From: Halalkalicoccus paucihalophilus
Lineage (GTDB): Archaea; Halobacteriota; Halobacteria; Halobacteriales; Halalkalicoccaceae
Direction of reading: 5' to 3'
Assembly (NCBI RefSeq): GCF_001593955.1
Contig: NZ_LTAZ01000004.1
Span: 310,001 to 374,000, forward strand
Length of the DNA: 64,000 bases
Shown here: positions 8,567-17,446 of the stretch, piece by piece
Numbering within the stretch: position 1 is the first letter of the stretch
How the letters are laid out: each line of letters begins with the position of its first letter
Notes under the pieces: generated by a model
What the model was told of the DNA's origin: nothing
Database searches by the model: none
The model's input: only the letters and a program-made list of their open reading frames with translations
Position numbers and translations under genes: made by a program

Positions 8567-9811
8567 TCATTCGCTTCCGTCGAGCAGCGCGTCGGCAAGC
8601 AGCGGGACGAACGTACCGATGTCGGTGACCATTCCTACGGTTTGGGCGCTCCCGCGGTCCTGTAGTTGGGTGACAGTGGCGGGGTTGATGTCGACGCAGA
8701 CGACCCGGGTGGTCGAGGGCAGGCAGTTGCCGACCGCAACCGAATGCAGGAGGGTCGCGAGCATCAACACGAGGTCCGCGTCGTGGGCCTGCTCACGGAT
8801 GGCGTTCTGGGCCGCGATCGAGTCGGTGATAGTATCCGGAAGCGGGCCGTCGTCCCGGATCGAGCCCGCGAGCACGAACGGGACGTCGTTTTCGACACAC
8901 TCGTACATAATTCCCGAGTCGATCTTTCCCTCCGCGACGGCCTCGCTGATCCCGCCCGAGCGGATGATCTCACTGATCGTGTAGATGTGGTGCTTGTGGC
9001 CCTTCCGAGGGTGCTCTAAGGTCTCGACGTCCATCCCCAGTGAAGTACCGTACAGGTCCCGCTCGAGGTCGTGGACCGCGAAGCCGTTGCCCGCGCTGAT
9101 CGCGTCGACGTAGCCCTCGCCGACCAGTCTCGCGAGGTCGTTTCGCGCCCCCGAGTGGATCACGGCGGGGCCGGCGACGACCATCACGTTCCCGCCCCGG
9201 TCTTTGGTTTCGGCGATCGCGTTCGCGACGTTCTCGATCTGCGTGGTCGCGGGGCGCTCGCTGCTGACCCCGCCCTGCATGAAGCCGAACGCCCCCCCGG
9301 CATCGCGTGGACGCTCGGGCGGGTGGACGCGGATGCCGGTGTTGCCCGTGACGACGAGGTCCCCCTTCTCGATCGCGTTGAGCACCTTCGTGTACGCGCG
9401 CGGGCCGTCGTGGTCGCCCCCCTCCGGGTCGACCACCACCGCACAGTCCATCTCGATGCGCTCGACCTCGATCCACTTCCCCTCGTACCTGATTTCAGTC
9501 GGGTGGTTCGTCGTCGAGTAAAAGCCCGCGGGAACGACCCGGTCTGCGGGCGCGGGTTCGATCCCGGCGTCGATCGGGTCCTCGAGGGTCGCGCCGGTCT
9601 GGTTGAGCTGGTGGAGGATCTCGTGAAGCGTCTCCTCCTCCTCGGCGGAGACGCGCATCCGGGCGTAGCTCTCCTCGTGTTTCCGTGTTCCGACGTCGAA
9701 CTCCTCGACGTCGAACCAGCCGTCCATGTCCATGACGATGCCCATACACCGCCCCATCACGCCCGAGTCGATGATGTGCCCCTCCAGTTCGACGGTTCGC
9801 GAGACGCTCAT
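8567..9811 (-). CDS. LOR/SDH-domain protein (TIGR00300), archaeal ornithine cyclodeaminase-like
   Basis: A 414-residue protein of the LOR/SDH bifunctional-enzyme conserved-region family. Recognisable conserved stretches are EGHIIDSGVMGRCMD-like at the N-terminus, GAFGFMQGGVSSERP, VVAGPAVIHSGA, ISAGNGFAVHDLE, and a C-terminal Rossmann-like part ending in VCVDINPATVTQLQDRGS. Members from methanogens (e.g. MMP1218) and the C-terminal domain of cyanobacterial ArgZ/AgrE act as ornithine cyclodeaminases, making proline and ammonia. That activity is the best guess here but rests on family knowledge, not on neighbours. It stands alone, just downstream (same strand) of the Na+/Ca2+ exchanger-like gene. 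Confidence 0.75.
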   Translation of the reverse strand: MSVSRTVELEGHIIDSGVMGRCMGIVMDMDGWFDVEEFDVGTRKHEESYARMRVSAEEEETLHEILHQLNQTGATLEDPIDAGIEPAPADRVVPAGFYSTTNHPTEIRYEGKWIEVERIEMDCAVVVDPEGGDHDGPRAYTKVLNAIEKGDLVVTGNTGIRVHPPERPRDAGGAFGFMQGGVSSERPATTQIENVANAIAETKDRGGNVMVVAGPAVIHSGARNDLARLVGEGYVDAISAGNGFAVHDLERDLYGTSLGMDVETLEHPRKGHKHHIYTISEIIRSGGISEAVAEGKIDSGIMYECVENDVPFVLAGSIRDDGPLPDTITDSIAAQNAIREQAHDADLVLMLATLLHSVAVGNCLPSTTRVVCVDINPATVTQLQDRGSAQTVGMVTDIGTFVPLLADALLDGSE

Positions 9812-9847
9812 ACCGGAGACACAGGCGCTCGGGTGAAAGCCCCTGCG

Positions 9848-10852
9848 CTATACGAGCACGCCGACCAGCCCGACGGTCTCGAAGAGGAGCCAGACCAGAA
9901 AGGCGAGATAGAGTCCCAAAACCACACCCGGCTCCCAGGCAGCAAGCGCGAACTCGGTCCTGAGGAGCGCGAACAGCGCGATGGTCGCGAGCGTGAGGAA
10001 GGCGATCAGCGGGACGGCCACCCCGAAGTCGATCGTCACCGCGCCGGCGACGATCACCCCCGCGGGGACCGCGACCAGGAGGTCGAAGACGTTGCTCCCG
10101 AAGACGTTGGCGATGCTCGTCACGTCGTGGTCGCGTTTGGCGGCCGCGACGCTGACGAAGGCGTCGGGGAGGCTTGTCGCGGCGGCGACAACCGTGAGCC
10201 CCCAGACGAAACTCGGCGTCCCGAAGACGCCGCCGAACCCGATCGCGGCCCGCACCAGCGCCTCGACGCCGACCGTGATGAGCACGAGGCTCGCGAGCAG
10301 GTACGCCCACTGCTTCCTCACACCGACCTCCGAGACGTCGGGCGCGTCGTGTTCGATCGTGTCCTGGTACTGGATGAAGACGTAGAGGAGGTACGTCCCG
10401 ATCGGGATCAGCGCGAGCGTCGGCGTGATGGTTCCCGAGACGCCGTTCTCGACCGGGTAGTAGATCACCGCGAACGAGCACATCAGCAGGAAGACGGCGA
10501 CGGAGATGATGTAGAACTGCGCTTCCTTGTAGACGACGTCACGACCCACGTCCAGGGCCCCCGGGCTGAAGGTCGCCGCCAGCCCCGGGATCACGAAGAC
10601 GTTGAAGATCGCCGACCCGATGATCGCGCCGACGCCGAGTTCGAACTCGCCGTGGATCAGCGGGGCGATCACGGCGGTCATGAGTTCGGGGAAACTGGAA
10701 CCGACCGCGACGACGATCGCCCCCTGAACGATCGCGGGCAGGCCGTAGTACGCCGAGAGCCGGTCGGCGGACGTTTCGAGCCAGCCGCTGGCCCGCCAGA
10801 CGACGGCGGTTCCGAACAGCGCGAGGGCCACGAACCACGCGAGCGTCCACAT
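9848..10852 (-). CDS. Sodium/calcium exchanger family (CaCA) antiporter
   Basis: An integral membrane cation antiporter of 334 residues. The two inverted alpha-repeats that form the ion-binding site are clear: VGSSFPELMTAVIAPL with GAIIGSAIFNVFVIP in the first half, and AATSLPDAFVSVAAAK with NVFGSNVFDLLVAVP in the second, together about ten hydrophobic helices. A longer frame reaches 10939, but the ATG at 10852 (MWTLAWFVALALFG) starts directly with the first helix and is preferred. The ion pair (Ca2+ or other cation against Na+ or H+) cannot be set from sequence. The gene is divergent from the SRAP gene, with about 85 bp between them. Confidence 0.88.
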   Translation of the reverse strand: MWTLAWFVALALFGTAVVWRASGWLETSADRLSAYYGLPAIVQGAIVVAVGSSFPELMTAVIAPLIHGEFELGVGAIIGSAIFNVFVIPGLAATFSPGALDVGRDVVYKEAQFYIISVAVFLLMCSFAVIYYPVENGVSGTITPTLALIPIGTYLLYVFIQYQDTIEHDAPDVSEVGVRKQWAYLLASLVLITVGVEALVRAAIGFGGVFGTPSFVWGLTVVAAATSLPDAFVSVAAAKRDHDVTSIANVFGSNVFDLLVAVPAGVIVAGAVTIDFGVAVPLIAFLTLATIALFALLRTEFALAAWEPGVVLGLYLAFLVWLLFETVGLVGVLV

Positions 10853-10937
10853 CGTCTCCCCGGTTTCGTCCCGCGAGTAAACCGGTGTCGTTGTGTGACG
10901 CCGGGGGCTTATGGTGTCTCGATGCCTCCGTTCACCC

Positions 10938-11606
10938 ATGTGTGGACGCTACGCGCTCTTCGCCCCGCCCGACGAACTCGCCGAACGGTTTTCGGTTCCC
11001 GTTCCCGAAACCTCCCCGACCTACAACGCCGCGCCGAGCCAGCACCTGCCGATCGTCCCCGACGACGCCGAGGAGATCCGCCTCGCGCGCTGGGGACTGA
11101 CCCCCGAATGGGCCGACGAGGAACGCGACCTGATCAACGCCCGCGCCGAGACCATCGAGGAGAAGCCGAGTTTCAGGGACGCCCGGCGGTGTTTGGTCCC
11201 CGCGAACGGCTTCTACGAGTGGGTCGAGGCCGACGGCGGCAAGCGGCCCTACTACGTCACCCGCCGGGACGGCGACCCCTTCGCGATGGCCGGCCTCCGG
11301 ACACGCTGGGAGCCCCCGACGAAACAGACGGGCCTCGATTCGTTCTCGGGAGGCGGTCCCGATTCCGAGGAACCCGCGGCGATCGAGACCTTCGCGGTCG
11401 TCACCACCGAACCCAACGAGGTGGTCGAGAAACTCCACCACCGGATGGCCGTGATCCTCTCCCGCGAGCACGAACGCGAGTGGCTCTCCGGAGAGCCCTT
11501 CTCGCTCGCGCCCGCCGAGGAGTTACGGACGTACCCCGTCTCGACGGCGGTCAACAGCCCCGGAAACGATTCGCCGGAACTCGTTCGGGAGGCCGCGGAT
11601 GTCTGA
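10938..11606 (+). CDS. SRAP/YedK (HMCES) family abasic-site-binding protein
   Basis: The family protects abasic sites in single-stranded DNA by forming a DNA-protein crosslink through the N-terminal cysteine. The start is fixed by that chemistry: the ATG at 10938 gives MCGRYALF with Cys2 exposed after Met removal, so an in-frame start at 10911 should be rejected. Other family motifs are the NARAET segment (Asn/Arg/Glu pocket), CLVPANGFYEW (catalytic Glu) and LHHRMAVIL (catalytic His). Length is 222 residues, normal for YedK. It overlaps the next gene by 8 bp, forming a two-gene unit with a HAD phosphatase. Confidence 0.92.
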   Translation: MCGRYALFAPPDELAERFSVPVPETSPTYNAAPSQHLPIVPDDAEEIRLARWGLTPEWADEERDLINARAETIEEKPSFRDARRCLVPANGFYEWVEADGGKRPYYVTRRDGDPFAMAGLRTRWEPPTKQTGLDSFSGGGPDSEEPAAIETFAVVTTEPNEVVEKLHHRMAVILSREHEREWLSGEPFSLAPAEELRTYPVSTAVNSPGNDSPELVREAADV

Positions 11607-12300
11607 GGCCGAGTACGACGCGGTCGTCTTCGACAACGACGGCGTGCTCGTCGAACGCACTGATAGAGCGGTGCTCCGCGGAGCGATCCGCGAGACCTAC
11701 GACGAGTTCGGCGTCTCGCCCAGCGAGGAGGAGGTAGAAGCGCTGCTCGGGGTCACACGCGAGTCGATCGCCGAACTCACGGCCGAGTACGATCTGAATG
11801 CCGACGACCTCTGGTATCGCCGCGACATGATCACTTCGCGCGCCCAGTGCGAGTCGATCAGAAACGGCGGAAAGCCCCTCTACGGGGACATCGCCGCACT
11901 CGACGAACTCTCGCCCGCGCTGGGCGTCGTCAGCAACAACCAACACCGCACCATCGAGTTCATCCTCGATCACTACGACCTGCACCCCTACTTCGAGACC
12001 CACTACGGTCGCGAGCCCACGCTGGCGGGGATCGACCGGAAGAAGCCGAGTGGCTACTACATCGAGCGCGCGCTTTCGGATCTCGACACCCGGAACGCGC
12101 TCTACGTCGGCGACAGCGGGGTCGACGTGCTGGCGGCAAACGAGGTCGGCCTCGACTGTGCGTTCATCCGCCGCCCGCATCGCGAGGACTACGACCTGCC
12201 CGCCGCGCCGACCTACGAAATCGGAAGTTTAGAAGACCTGCCCGTGATCTGTCGGGGCGACTACGAGGCGTTCCAGCCGGACGCGGGGTCGGCAACGTAG
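11599..12300 (+). CDS. HAD-superfamily hydrolase
   Basis: A 233-residue haloacid-dehalogenase-type phosphatase resembling phosphoglycolate phosphatases. Motif I is VVFDNDGVLVE, with the usual second Asp kept, motif II is GVVSNN, the motif III lysine lies in DRKKPSGYY, and motif IV is YVGDSGVDVLAA. A helical cap lies between motifs I and II. The start overlaps the SRAP gene by 8 bp. Substrate is unknown; because its partner deals with DNA lesions, a nucleotide or phosphoglycolate clean-up role is conceivable but unproven. Confidence 0.85.
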   Translation: MSEAEYDAVVFDNDGVLVERTDRAVLRGAIRETYDEFGVSPSEEEVEALLGVTRESIAELTAEYDLNADDLWYRRDMITSRAQCESIRNGGKPLYGDIAALDELSPALGVVSNNQHRTIEFILDHYDLHPYFETHYGREPTLAGIDRKKPSGYYIERALSDLDTRNALYVGDSGVDVLAANEVGLDCAFIRRPHREDYDLPAAPTYEIGSLEDLPVICRGDYEAFQPDAGSAT

Positions 12301-12362
12301 CCCGCCTTCGTGATCCCGATCACAAGCGAATAGCATACGGTCCCCCCGTTCCGAGCAGAGGT

Positions 12363-13082
12363 ATGCGACTCGCTCGCGCCCTGACCGACGACGGCCCCAA
12401 GGAAGGGGAGTTCGAGGACGGCACGCTCAGTACCGATACCGACGAGTACGAGATCGACCGCGAGGACCTGCTCGCGCCCTGTGTGCCCTCGGCGCTCTAC
12501 TGTGTCGGGCGCAACTACGCCGAGACGCTCGACCAGATGGACTACGAGCGCCCCGAAGAGCCCGACTTCTTCATCAAGCCGCCAGTCTCCGTGATTCCAA
12601 CCGACACGCCGATTCCGTACCCGACGTTCTCCGAGGAGGTCACGTACGCCGGCGAACTCGTCGCCATCATCGGCCAGAAGTGTAAGAACGTCCCGATCGA
12701 GGAGGTCCCCGACGTGGTTCGAGGATATACGATCATGAACGACGTCGACGCGCTGGACCAGCAGGGGCGCACTGCGAGAAAGGCCTTCGACGGGTCGGGC
12801 CCGCTGGGACCGTGGATCGAGACGGACCTCGACCCGCGGGGGATCGACATGCACACCGAGATCGACGGCGAGCGCCGTCAGGAGGCCAACACCGAACTGA
12901 TGCTCTTCGACCCCTACGAGGTCGTCTCCTATCTCTCCGAGCGTTTCACGTTCTCGCCGGGCGACGCGATCGCCTTCGGCAGCCCCGCAAATCCCGGAAC
13001 CATCGAACCCGGAAACGAAATCGAGATCACCTACGAGGGCGTCGGCACGCTCAGAAACGGGGTCGCGCAACCGGACCGGTAG
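12363..13082 (+). CDS. Fumarylacetoacetate hydrolase (FAH) family protein
   Basis: A 239-residue member of the FAH/2-hydroxyhepta-2,4-diene-1,7-dioate isomerase family, which hydrolyses or decarboxylates C-C bonds in oxo-acids. Seen: CVGRNYAETLDQM, FFIKPPVSVI, the metal-binding acidic region EVTYAGELVAIIG, NDVDALDQQ in place of the usual NDVSARD, and DAIAFGSPANPGTIEPG near the C-terminus. The same frame is open far upstream to 11847, but only the ATG at 12363 gives the family N-terminus (MRLARAL). The change of the NDVSAR motif suggests a different substrate from typical FAH members. Confidence 0.86.
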   Translation: MRLARALTDDGPKEGEFEDGTLSTDTDEYEIDREDLLAPCVPSALYCVGRNYAETLDQMDYERPEEPDFFIKPPVSVIPTDTPIPYPTFSEEVTYAGELVAIIGQKCKNVPIEEVPDVVRGYTIMNDVDALDQQGRTARKAFDGSGPLGPWIETDLDPRGIDMHTEIDGERRQEANTELMLFDPYEVVSYLSERFTFSPGDAIAFGSPANPGTIEPGNEIEITYEGVGTLRNGVAQPDR

Positions 13083-13097
13083 GGTCGTTCGACGCCC

Positions 13098-13919
13098 TCA
13101 ACCCTCGACCTCGTCGAGCAGTCCCGACAGGACCTCGTCGAACGCCTCCGGATTGTCCCGGTTGACCAGGTGGGCGGCGTCGCGGATCTCGTAGACGTCA
13201 CAGCCGAGCGCCCGTGCGAGGTCTGCGCTCTGGCGTTTGACCGGCGAAACCTCGTGTTCGCCGTAGACGACGCGGGCGGGTACGGAGAGCCCGTCGAGTT
13301 CGGGCGGGCGGAATCGATAGAGCGCCGCAAACACCTTCTTGAACTCGTCTTCGGGCATCCGATCGACGGTTTCGAGGGCCACGGCCCGGACCTCGGGGTC
13401 GTGGGCGAGCCACGGCCCGCCGTTCAACGGACGAATGGTCGAGAGCAGCGAGCGAAAGGTCGTTCTGCTGCCGGTAAACGAAAGCGAACTCGCCAGCATG
13501 GGAAGCGGCGTGAGCAGGCGTTTCATCGGCCCCGGGATCGACACCGGCGGGAACGTCTGAACCGCGCCCGCGAGCAGGAGTCCACGGACTCGTTCGGGGT
13601 GTCGGGCGGCGTACGACTGGGCGACCATCGACCCGAGCGAGAGCCCACAGATCACGGCCTCGTCGACTTCGAGTTCGGAGAGGAGCGCATCGAGGTCCTC
13701 GGTCAGGAGGCCGATCGAATAGCGACGCGCCTCGGAGGGACCGGTTCGGCCGTGGCCCCGGAGGTCCGGGGTGACGATTCGATACTCCTCGCCGAAGCGT
13801 TCACGCTGGGGATCCCAGCTCTCGGCCGAGAGCCACCCGCCGTGGAGGAACACGAGCGGTGGGCCGGAGCCGTCGTCGTCGTAGGCGAGCCCGATCGTCG
13901 GGGCGTCTGCAGTGGACAC
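13098..13919 (-). CDS. Alpha/beta-fold hydrolase
   Basis: A 273-residue alpha/beta hydrolase. HGGWLSAESW forms the oxyanion-hole region, DLRGHGRTG follows, the nucleophile elbow is GLSLGS (Ser94), an acidic residue follows the VVYGEHE strand, and the catalytic His lies in AAHLVNRDNPEAF near the C-terminus. The triad thus appears complete. Substrate is not predictable. It is convergent with the FAH-family gene and shares only a 15-bp gap with it. Confidence 0.88.
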   Translation of the reverse strand: MSTADAPTIGLAYDDDGSGPPLVFLHGGWLSAESWDPQRERFGEEYRIVTPDLRGHGRTGPSEARRYSIGLLTEDLDALLSELEVDEAVICGLSLGSMVAQSYAARHPERVRGLLLAGAVQTFPPVSIPGPMKRLLTPLPMLASSLSFTGSRTTFRSLLSTIRPLNGGPWLAHDPEVRAVALETVDRMPEDEFKKVFAALYRFRPPELDGLSVPARVVYGEHEVSPVKRQSADLARALGCDVYEIRDAAHLVNRDNPEAFDEVLSGLLDEVEG

Positions 13920-14016
13920 GGCCGATCTACGGGACGAACACCCCTGAATCGTTCGCTTGCCACGCCACCTCCTCTAGAAACATTCATAAAATAATTAGTT
14001 TATATTTATTAATCTC

Positions 14017-14035
14017 AAAACTAGAAAAGAGTTTT
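14017..14035 (+). promoter_or_regulatory. Small hairpin in the 5' leader of the subtilase gene
   Basis: AAAACT (14017-14022) and AGTTTT (14030-14035) can pair around a 7-nt loop. The hairpin lies between an AT-rich promoter-like tract (about 13985-14012) and the ATG at 14067, so the transcript probably has a 5' leader. Its function is unknown. Confidence 0.3.
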
Positions 14036-14066
14036 CGTTTCACATGTTCTCCTATCGACTGAAATA

Positions 14067-15404
14067 ATGATAAACGAGAACACGACCCGAAGACGACTCC
14101 TCCGCGGGATCGCCGCGGCGGGACTGACAGTGGGAACGGTCGGGACGGCGAGCGCCGATTCCGTGGAGACGTATATCGTGACCGGTGGATCGCGGAATCG
14201 AATCGAGAACGCCGAGTTCTCGGTGACGCGGGAGCTCGCGGGCGGCTCGGTACTGATCGTTTCGGGACCGGCGGGTTCGGCGGACGAACTCGGTTCGGTC
14301 GGCGGCGTCAGCGGCGTGACGCCGAACTTCGAGGTCGAGTTCTCTGAACCGGTTGAAACCGCGCCGCAGACGACCGAGGACGCCGCCTTCACCGATCTCC
14401 AGTGGGACAAGGAGATCACCGACACGTTCGCGGCCCACGACTACGCCACCGGCGAGGGCTCCAGGATCGTCATCGCCGACACCGGCGTCGACGGCACCCA
14501 CCCTGATCTCGCGGGGAACTTCAACGAGGAGCTGAGCGTCTCGTTCGTCAACGGCGGCGAGGAAGGCCCCCACATCGGCGATAGCGGCGACCACGGCACC
14601 CACGTCGCCGGAACTGCGGCGGCGACCGGCGACGTCGGCGTCACCGGTACCGCCCCGAACGCCGAACTCGTTTCTGTTAGGGTCCTCGGACCCGATAGCA
14701 GCACCTTCGCCGATGTCCTCGCCGGGGCGGACTACGCGGCGGAGATCGGGGCCGACGCCGCGAACTTCAGCCTCGGTGCGGGGCCGTTCCCGCCGCAAGC
14801 CAACAGCGACGGGCTTCGTGTCGCGATCCAGCGGGTGATGCAGGACGCCGTCCGGCGCGGAACCGTCCAGACGGTCTCCTCGGGCAACGCCGAGACGAAC
14901 CTCCAGCAGGGCCAGTCGTGTACAACGTTCGTAGAAGAAAACGAGGACGGCGAGGAAGTGGAGGTGGAGACCTGCGACAACTGGCACTATCTCCCTGGCA
15001 CCGTCCAGGGTGTGATGACGGTCTCGGCGACGACACCGAACGATGAACTCGCGTTCTACTCGAACTACGGAACGAACGCGATCGAGGTCGGCGCACCCGG
15101 CGGCGGGTACGAAACGCTGGAGGAGACGCTCGATCCCGATGCTGACGTCGAGTGGCCGTATCCGACGAATCTCATCTACTCGACGGAACCCGACGAGACC
15201 TATGGCTGGAAGGCCGGCACCTCGATGGCCGCCCCGCAGGTCGCCGGGCTCGTCGGCCTCGTCCGCGAACTCGCTCCCGACATGAACGCGAACCGGGTCG
15301 AGAGCGCCGTCGCCCACGGCGCCGAACTTGTCAACGGGCGATCCGGTCCCGAGTTCGGTGCGGGCCGGATCAACGTCCTGAACACCGTCGAACGGGTCCG
15401 ATAG
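14067..15404 (+). CDS. Exported subtilisin-like serine protease (halolysin type)
   Basis: A 445-residue extracellular subtilase. The N-terminus is a Tat signal (TTRRRLLRGIAAAGLTVG, cleavage near ASA-DS at about residue 30). A propeptide of about 80 residues follows, then the catalytic domain with Asp138 (IADTGVDGTHPDL), His176 (DHGTHVAGT), the oxyanion Asn in VSSGNAE and Ser386 (GTSMAAPQVAG). There is no C-terminal extension, unlike classical halolysins, so it is a minimal form. An acidic cysteine-containing insertion (CTTFVEENEDGEEVEVETC) could form a disulfide loop. The AT-rich leader suggests its own regulated promoter. Confidence 0.92.
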   Translation: MINENTTRRRLLRGIAAAGLTVGTVGTASADSVETYIVTGGSRNRIENAEFSVTRELAGGSVLIVSGPAGSADELGSVGGVSGVTPNFEVEFSEPVETAPQTTEDAAFTDLQWDKEITDTFAAHDYATGEGSRIVIADTGVDGTHPDLAGNFNEELSVSFVNGGEEGPHIGDSGDHGTHVAGTAAATGDVGVTGTAPNAELVSVRVLGPDSSTFADVLAGADYAAEIGADAANFSLGAGPFPPQANSDGLRVAIQRVMQDAVRRGTVQTVSSGNAETNLQQGQSCTTFVEENEDGEEVEVETCDNWHYLPGTVQGVMTVSATTPNDELAFYSNYGTNAIEVGAPGGGYETLEETLDPDADVEWPYPTNLIYSTEPDETYGWKAGTSMAAPQVAGLVGLVRELAPDMNANRVESAVAHGAELVNGRSGPEFGAGRINVLNTVERVR

Positions 15405-15923
15405 TCACTCGAACAGTTCGTCGTGGCGTTCGGCGAGGTCCGTATAGGCACCCGAGGAGTGTTCTTCGAAGATCTCCTCGGGGTCGATCGTCGTCTCCGA
15501 AAGCGGCGTCACCTCCGCGGGCACCCCCCGAACGAACGATTTTTCGGGGATCTCGTAGCCCTCCGGTACGGTGGTTCCGCTGGCAACGATGCTACCGGCC
15601 CCGACGGTGACGTGGGAGTTGATCGAGGCGTTGAATCCCACGAGCGCGCCGTCCTCGACCGTCGCGTCGTTCAACACCGCCCCGTGGCCGATCATGACCC
15701 GGTCGCCGAGGGTGGAGGAGTGGATCGTCGCGTTGTCCCCGACGTGTGACCGTTCCCCGACGCTCACGGGACCGATATCGCCCCGGAGGACCGCCCCCGG
15801 CCAGACGCTCGCGTCCGCGGCGACTCGCACGTCGCCCACGAGCGTCGACTCGCGGCTGACGCGGGCCGACCCATCGATTTCCGGCTCTTCTCCCTCGAAC
15901 GCGTAGCTTCGTTCCCTGGACAT
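15405..15923 (-). CDS. Gamma-carbonic anhydrase-like hexapeptide-repeat protein, altered metal site
   Basis: A 172-residue left-handed beta-helix protein of the gamma-class carbonic anhydrase/YrdA family. The start is the ATG at 15923 (MSRERSYAF); an upstream Met at 15950 is less likely. The repeats run from about residue 18 to 130. Of the three zinc ligands of the family, His68 (ATIHSS) and His80 (MIGHGA) are present, but the third, five residues after the second, is Asn85 (AVLND) where YrdA-type proteins have His. Carbonic anhydrase activity is therefore doubtful, and an acyltransferase or structural role is possible. It is convergent with the subtilase gene, with stop codons abutting. Confidence 0.85.
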   Translation of the reverse strand: MSRERSYAFEGEEPEIDGSARVSRESTLVGDVRVAADASVWPGAVLRGDIGPVSVGERSHVGDNATIHSSTLGDRVMIGHGAVLNDATVEDGALVGFNASINSHVTVGAGSIVASGTTVPEGYEIPEKSFVRGVPAEVTPLSETTIDPEEIFEEHSSGAYTDLAERHDELFE

Positions 15924-16059
15924 ATGTGTGCTAACAACGAACATATACAAAACGGTTCCCGTCGTCTCCTTCGCCGAACCCGGCTAGGTGGTGTGCCAGC
16001 ACGGACCGCTAAGCAACGGGTTCGCAACCCTTTCGGTCGCCGTCCGACCACCTCGGGTA

Positions 16060-17250
16060 ATGAGTTACAGAATCGGCCTCGTCGGCAAGCCCTCGGTAGG
16101 CAAGTCGACCTTCTTCAACGCCGCGACCATGAACGACGTCCCCGAGGGAGCCTACCCCTTCACGACCATCGACCCGAGCGTGGGCGAGGCGTACGTCCGT
16201 GTCGAGTGTGCCGCCCCCGAGTTCGACCACGCGTGTACCCCCGAGACGGGCTTCTGCCGGGACGAGGTTCGGTTCGTCCCGACGAAACTCGTCGACGTCG
16301 CTGGCTTGATCCCCGGTGCCCACGAGGGCAACGGGCTCGGAAACCAGTTCCTGACCGACCTCAACGAGACGGACGTGCTGGTCCACGTCGTCGACTTCTC
16401 GGGGACGACCGACGCCGAGGGCGAACCCACCGAGGGCCACGATCCGCGCGACGACATCGACTTCCTAGAGACCGAACTCGACATGTGGTACCTCGAAATC
16501 CTCGAGAAGGGTATCGAGAAGTTCTCAAACCGGTACGCGGGCAAGGAGGCGGCCATCGAGGTCGAACTCGCCGAACAGATGAGCGCCTTCCGGACGAACA
16601 AGGACGAGATCAAACGGCTGATCCTCCGGCTCGACATCGGCTTCGACCCCATCGAGTGGGATCCCGACGATCGCGAAGCGCTCGCCCGCGAGATCCGAAC
16701 GGAGACGAAGCCCATGGTGATCGCGGCCAACAAGATGGACACCCCGAAAGCCCGGGAGAACTACGAGGCGATCACGTCGGATCCCGACTACGAGCACCTG
16801 ACGATCGTCCCCGCGAGCGCCCACGCCGAGAAGGCGCTGAAACGCGCCGACGAGCAGGGTGCGGTCGACTACCGGCCCGGCGACGGCGACTTCGAGATCC
16901 AGGGAGAGCTCTCGGCCGATCAGGAGGCGGGACTGAGCCAGATACAGGAGTTCGTCCACGAGTTCGAGGGCACGGGCGTCCAGCGCGCCCTGGAGACCGC
17001 GTTGTTCGAGGAACTCGACGCCATCGCGGTGTTTCCGGGCTCGGCGAACGGTGAACCCGAGGACGGGACGTTCATGCGCGACTGTTTCGTCCTGCCCGAG
17101 GGTTCGACCACCGAGGACTTCGCCTATTTCCTGCACTCCGATATCGGCGAGGGGCTGCTCCACGGGATCGACTGCCGGAGCAACCGACAGGTCGGTTCGA
17201 GCCACGAACTCGAACACCGCGACGTTATCGAGATCGTTTCGACGAACTGA
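16060..17250 (+). CDS. ychF: Obg-like GTPase/ATPase of the YchF family
   Basis: A 396-residue translation-associated P-loop NTPase. The Walker A/G1 motif is GKPSVGKST (residues 9-17), switch I has YPFTTIDPSVG, G3 is DVAGLIPGAHEGNGLGNQF, G4 is NKMD, and the C-terminal TGS-like domain ends with FVLPEGSTTEDFAYFLHSD. The YchF group often prefers ATP to GTP. The ATG at 16060 (MSYRIGLVG) places the P-loop at the usual distance; the frame is open from 15988, but that segment is not protein-like. The NKMD-type G4 motif is kept. It probably acts at the ribosome, as in other organisms. Confidence 0.93.
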   Translation: MSYRIGLVGKPSVGKSTFFNAATMNDVPEGAYPFTTIDPSVGEAYVRVECAAPEFDHACTPETGFCRDEVRFVPTKLVDVAGLIPGAHEGNGLGNQFLTDLNETDVLVHVVDFSGTTDAEGEPTEGHDPRDDIDFLETELDMWYLEILEKGIEKFSNRYAGKEAAIEVELAEQMSAFRTNKDEIKRLILRLDIGFDPIEWDPDDREALAREIRTETKPMVIAANKMDTPKARENYEAITSDPDYEHLTIVPASAHAEKALKRADEQGAVDYRPGDGDFEIQGELSADQEAGLSQIQEFVHEFEGTGVQRALETALFEELDAIAVFPGSANGEPEDGTFMRDCFVLPEGSTTEDFAYFLHSDIGEGLLHGIDCRSNRQVGSSHELEHRDVIEIVSTN

Positions 17251-17293
17251 CCGAACGAAAACGACTATGTGGTCCGCTACCGTAGATCACAGT

Positions 17294-17446
17294 ATGGCGA
17301 GTGCACGAACCGACTCGCGGTGTCTGAGCTGCGGCTTTACCGCCGCCTCGGGGGGCGAGGAGTGGGCCGAAGTCGAGGTACCGAAACTCGGGCGGCTCAC
17401 CCAGTGTCCCGAGTGCAACAGCACGAACGTCACCAGCGGACGCTAA
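17294..17446 (+). CDS. Small CPxCG-type zinc-finger protein
   Basis: A 50-residue protein with two cysteine pairs, CLSCG (residues 10-14) and CPECN about 24 residues later, which together should bind one zinc ion. Such single-domain zinc-ribbon 'micro-proteins' are frequent in haloarchaea, several with regulatory phenotypes, but this one is not identified. The ATG at 17294 is preferred; an in-frame ATG at 17267 would add nine residues. It follows ychF by 43 bp and ends by overlapping the convergent propeller gene by four bases. Confidence 0.7.
   Translation: MASARTDSRCLSCGFTAASGGEEWAEVEVPKLGRLTQCPECNSTNVTSGR

Noticed and set aside
9071-11737. An 888-codon plus-strand ORF
   Set aside because: It is antisense or out of frame to the ornithine cyclodeaminase-like gene, the antiporter gene and the SRAP gene, all with clear motifs; the product is low-complexity Asp/Arg/Glu.
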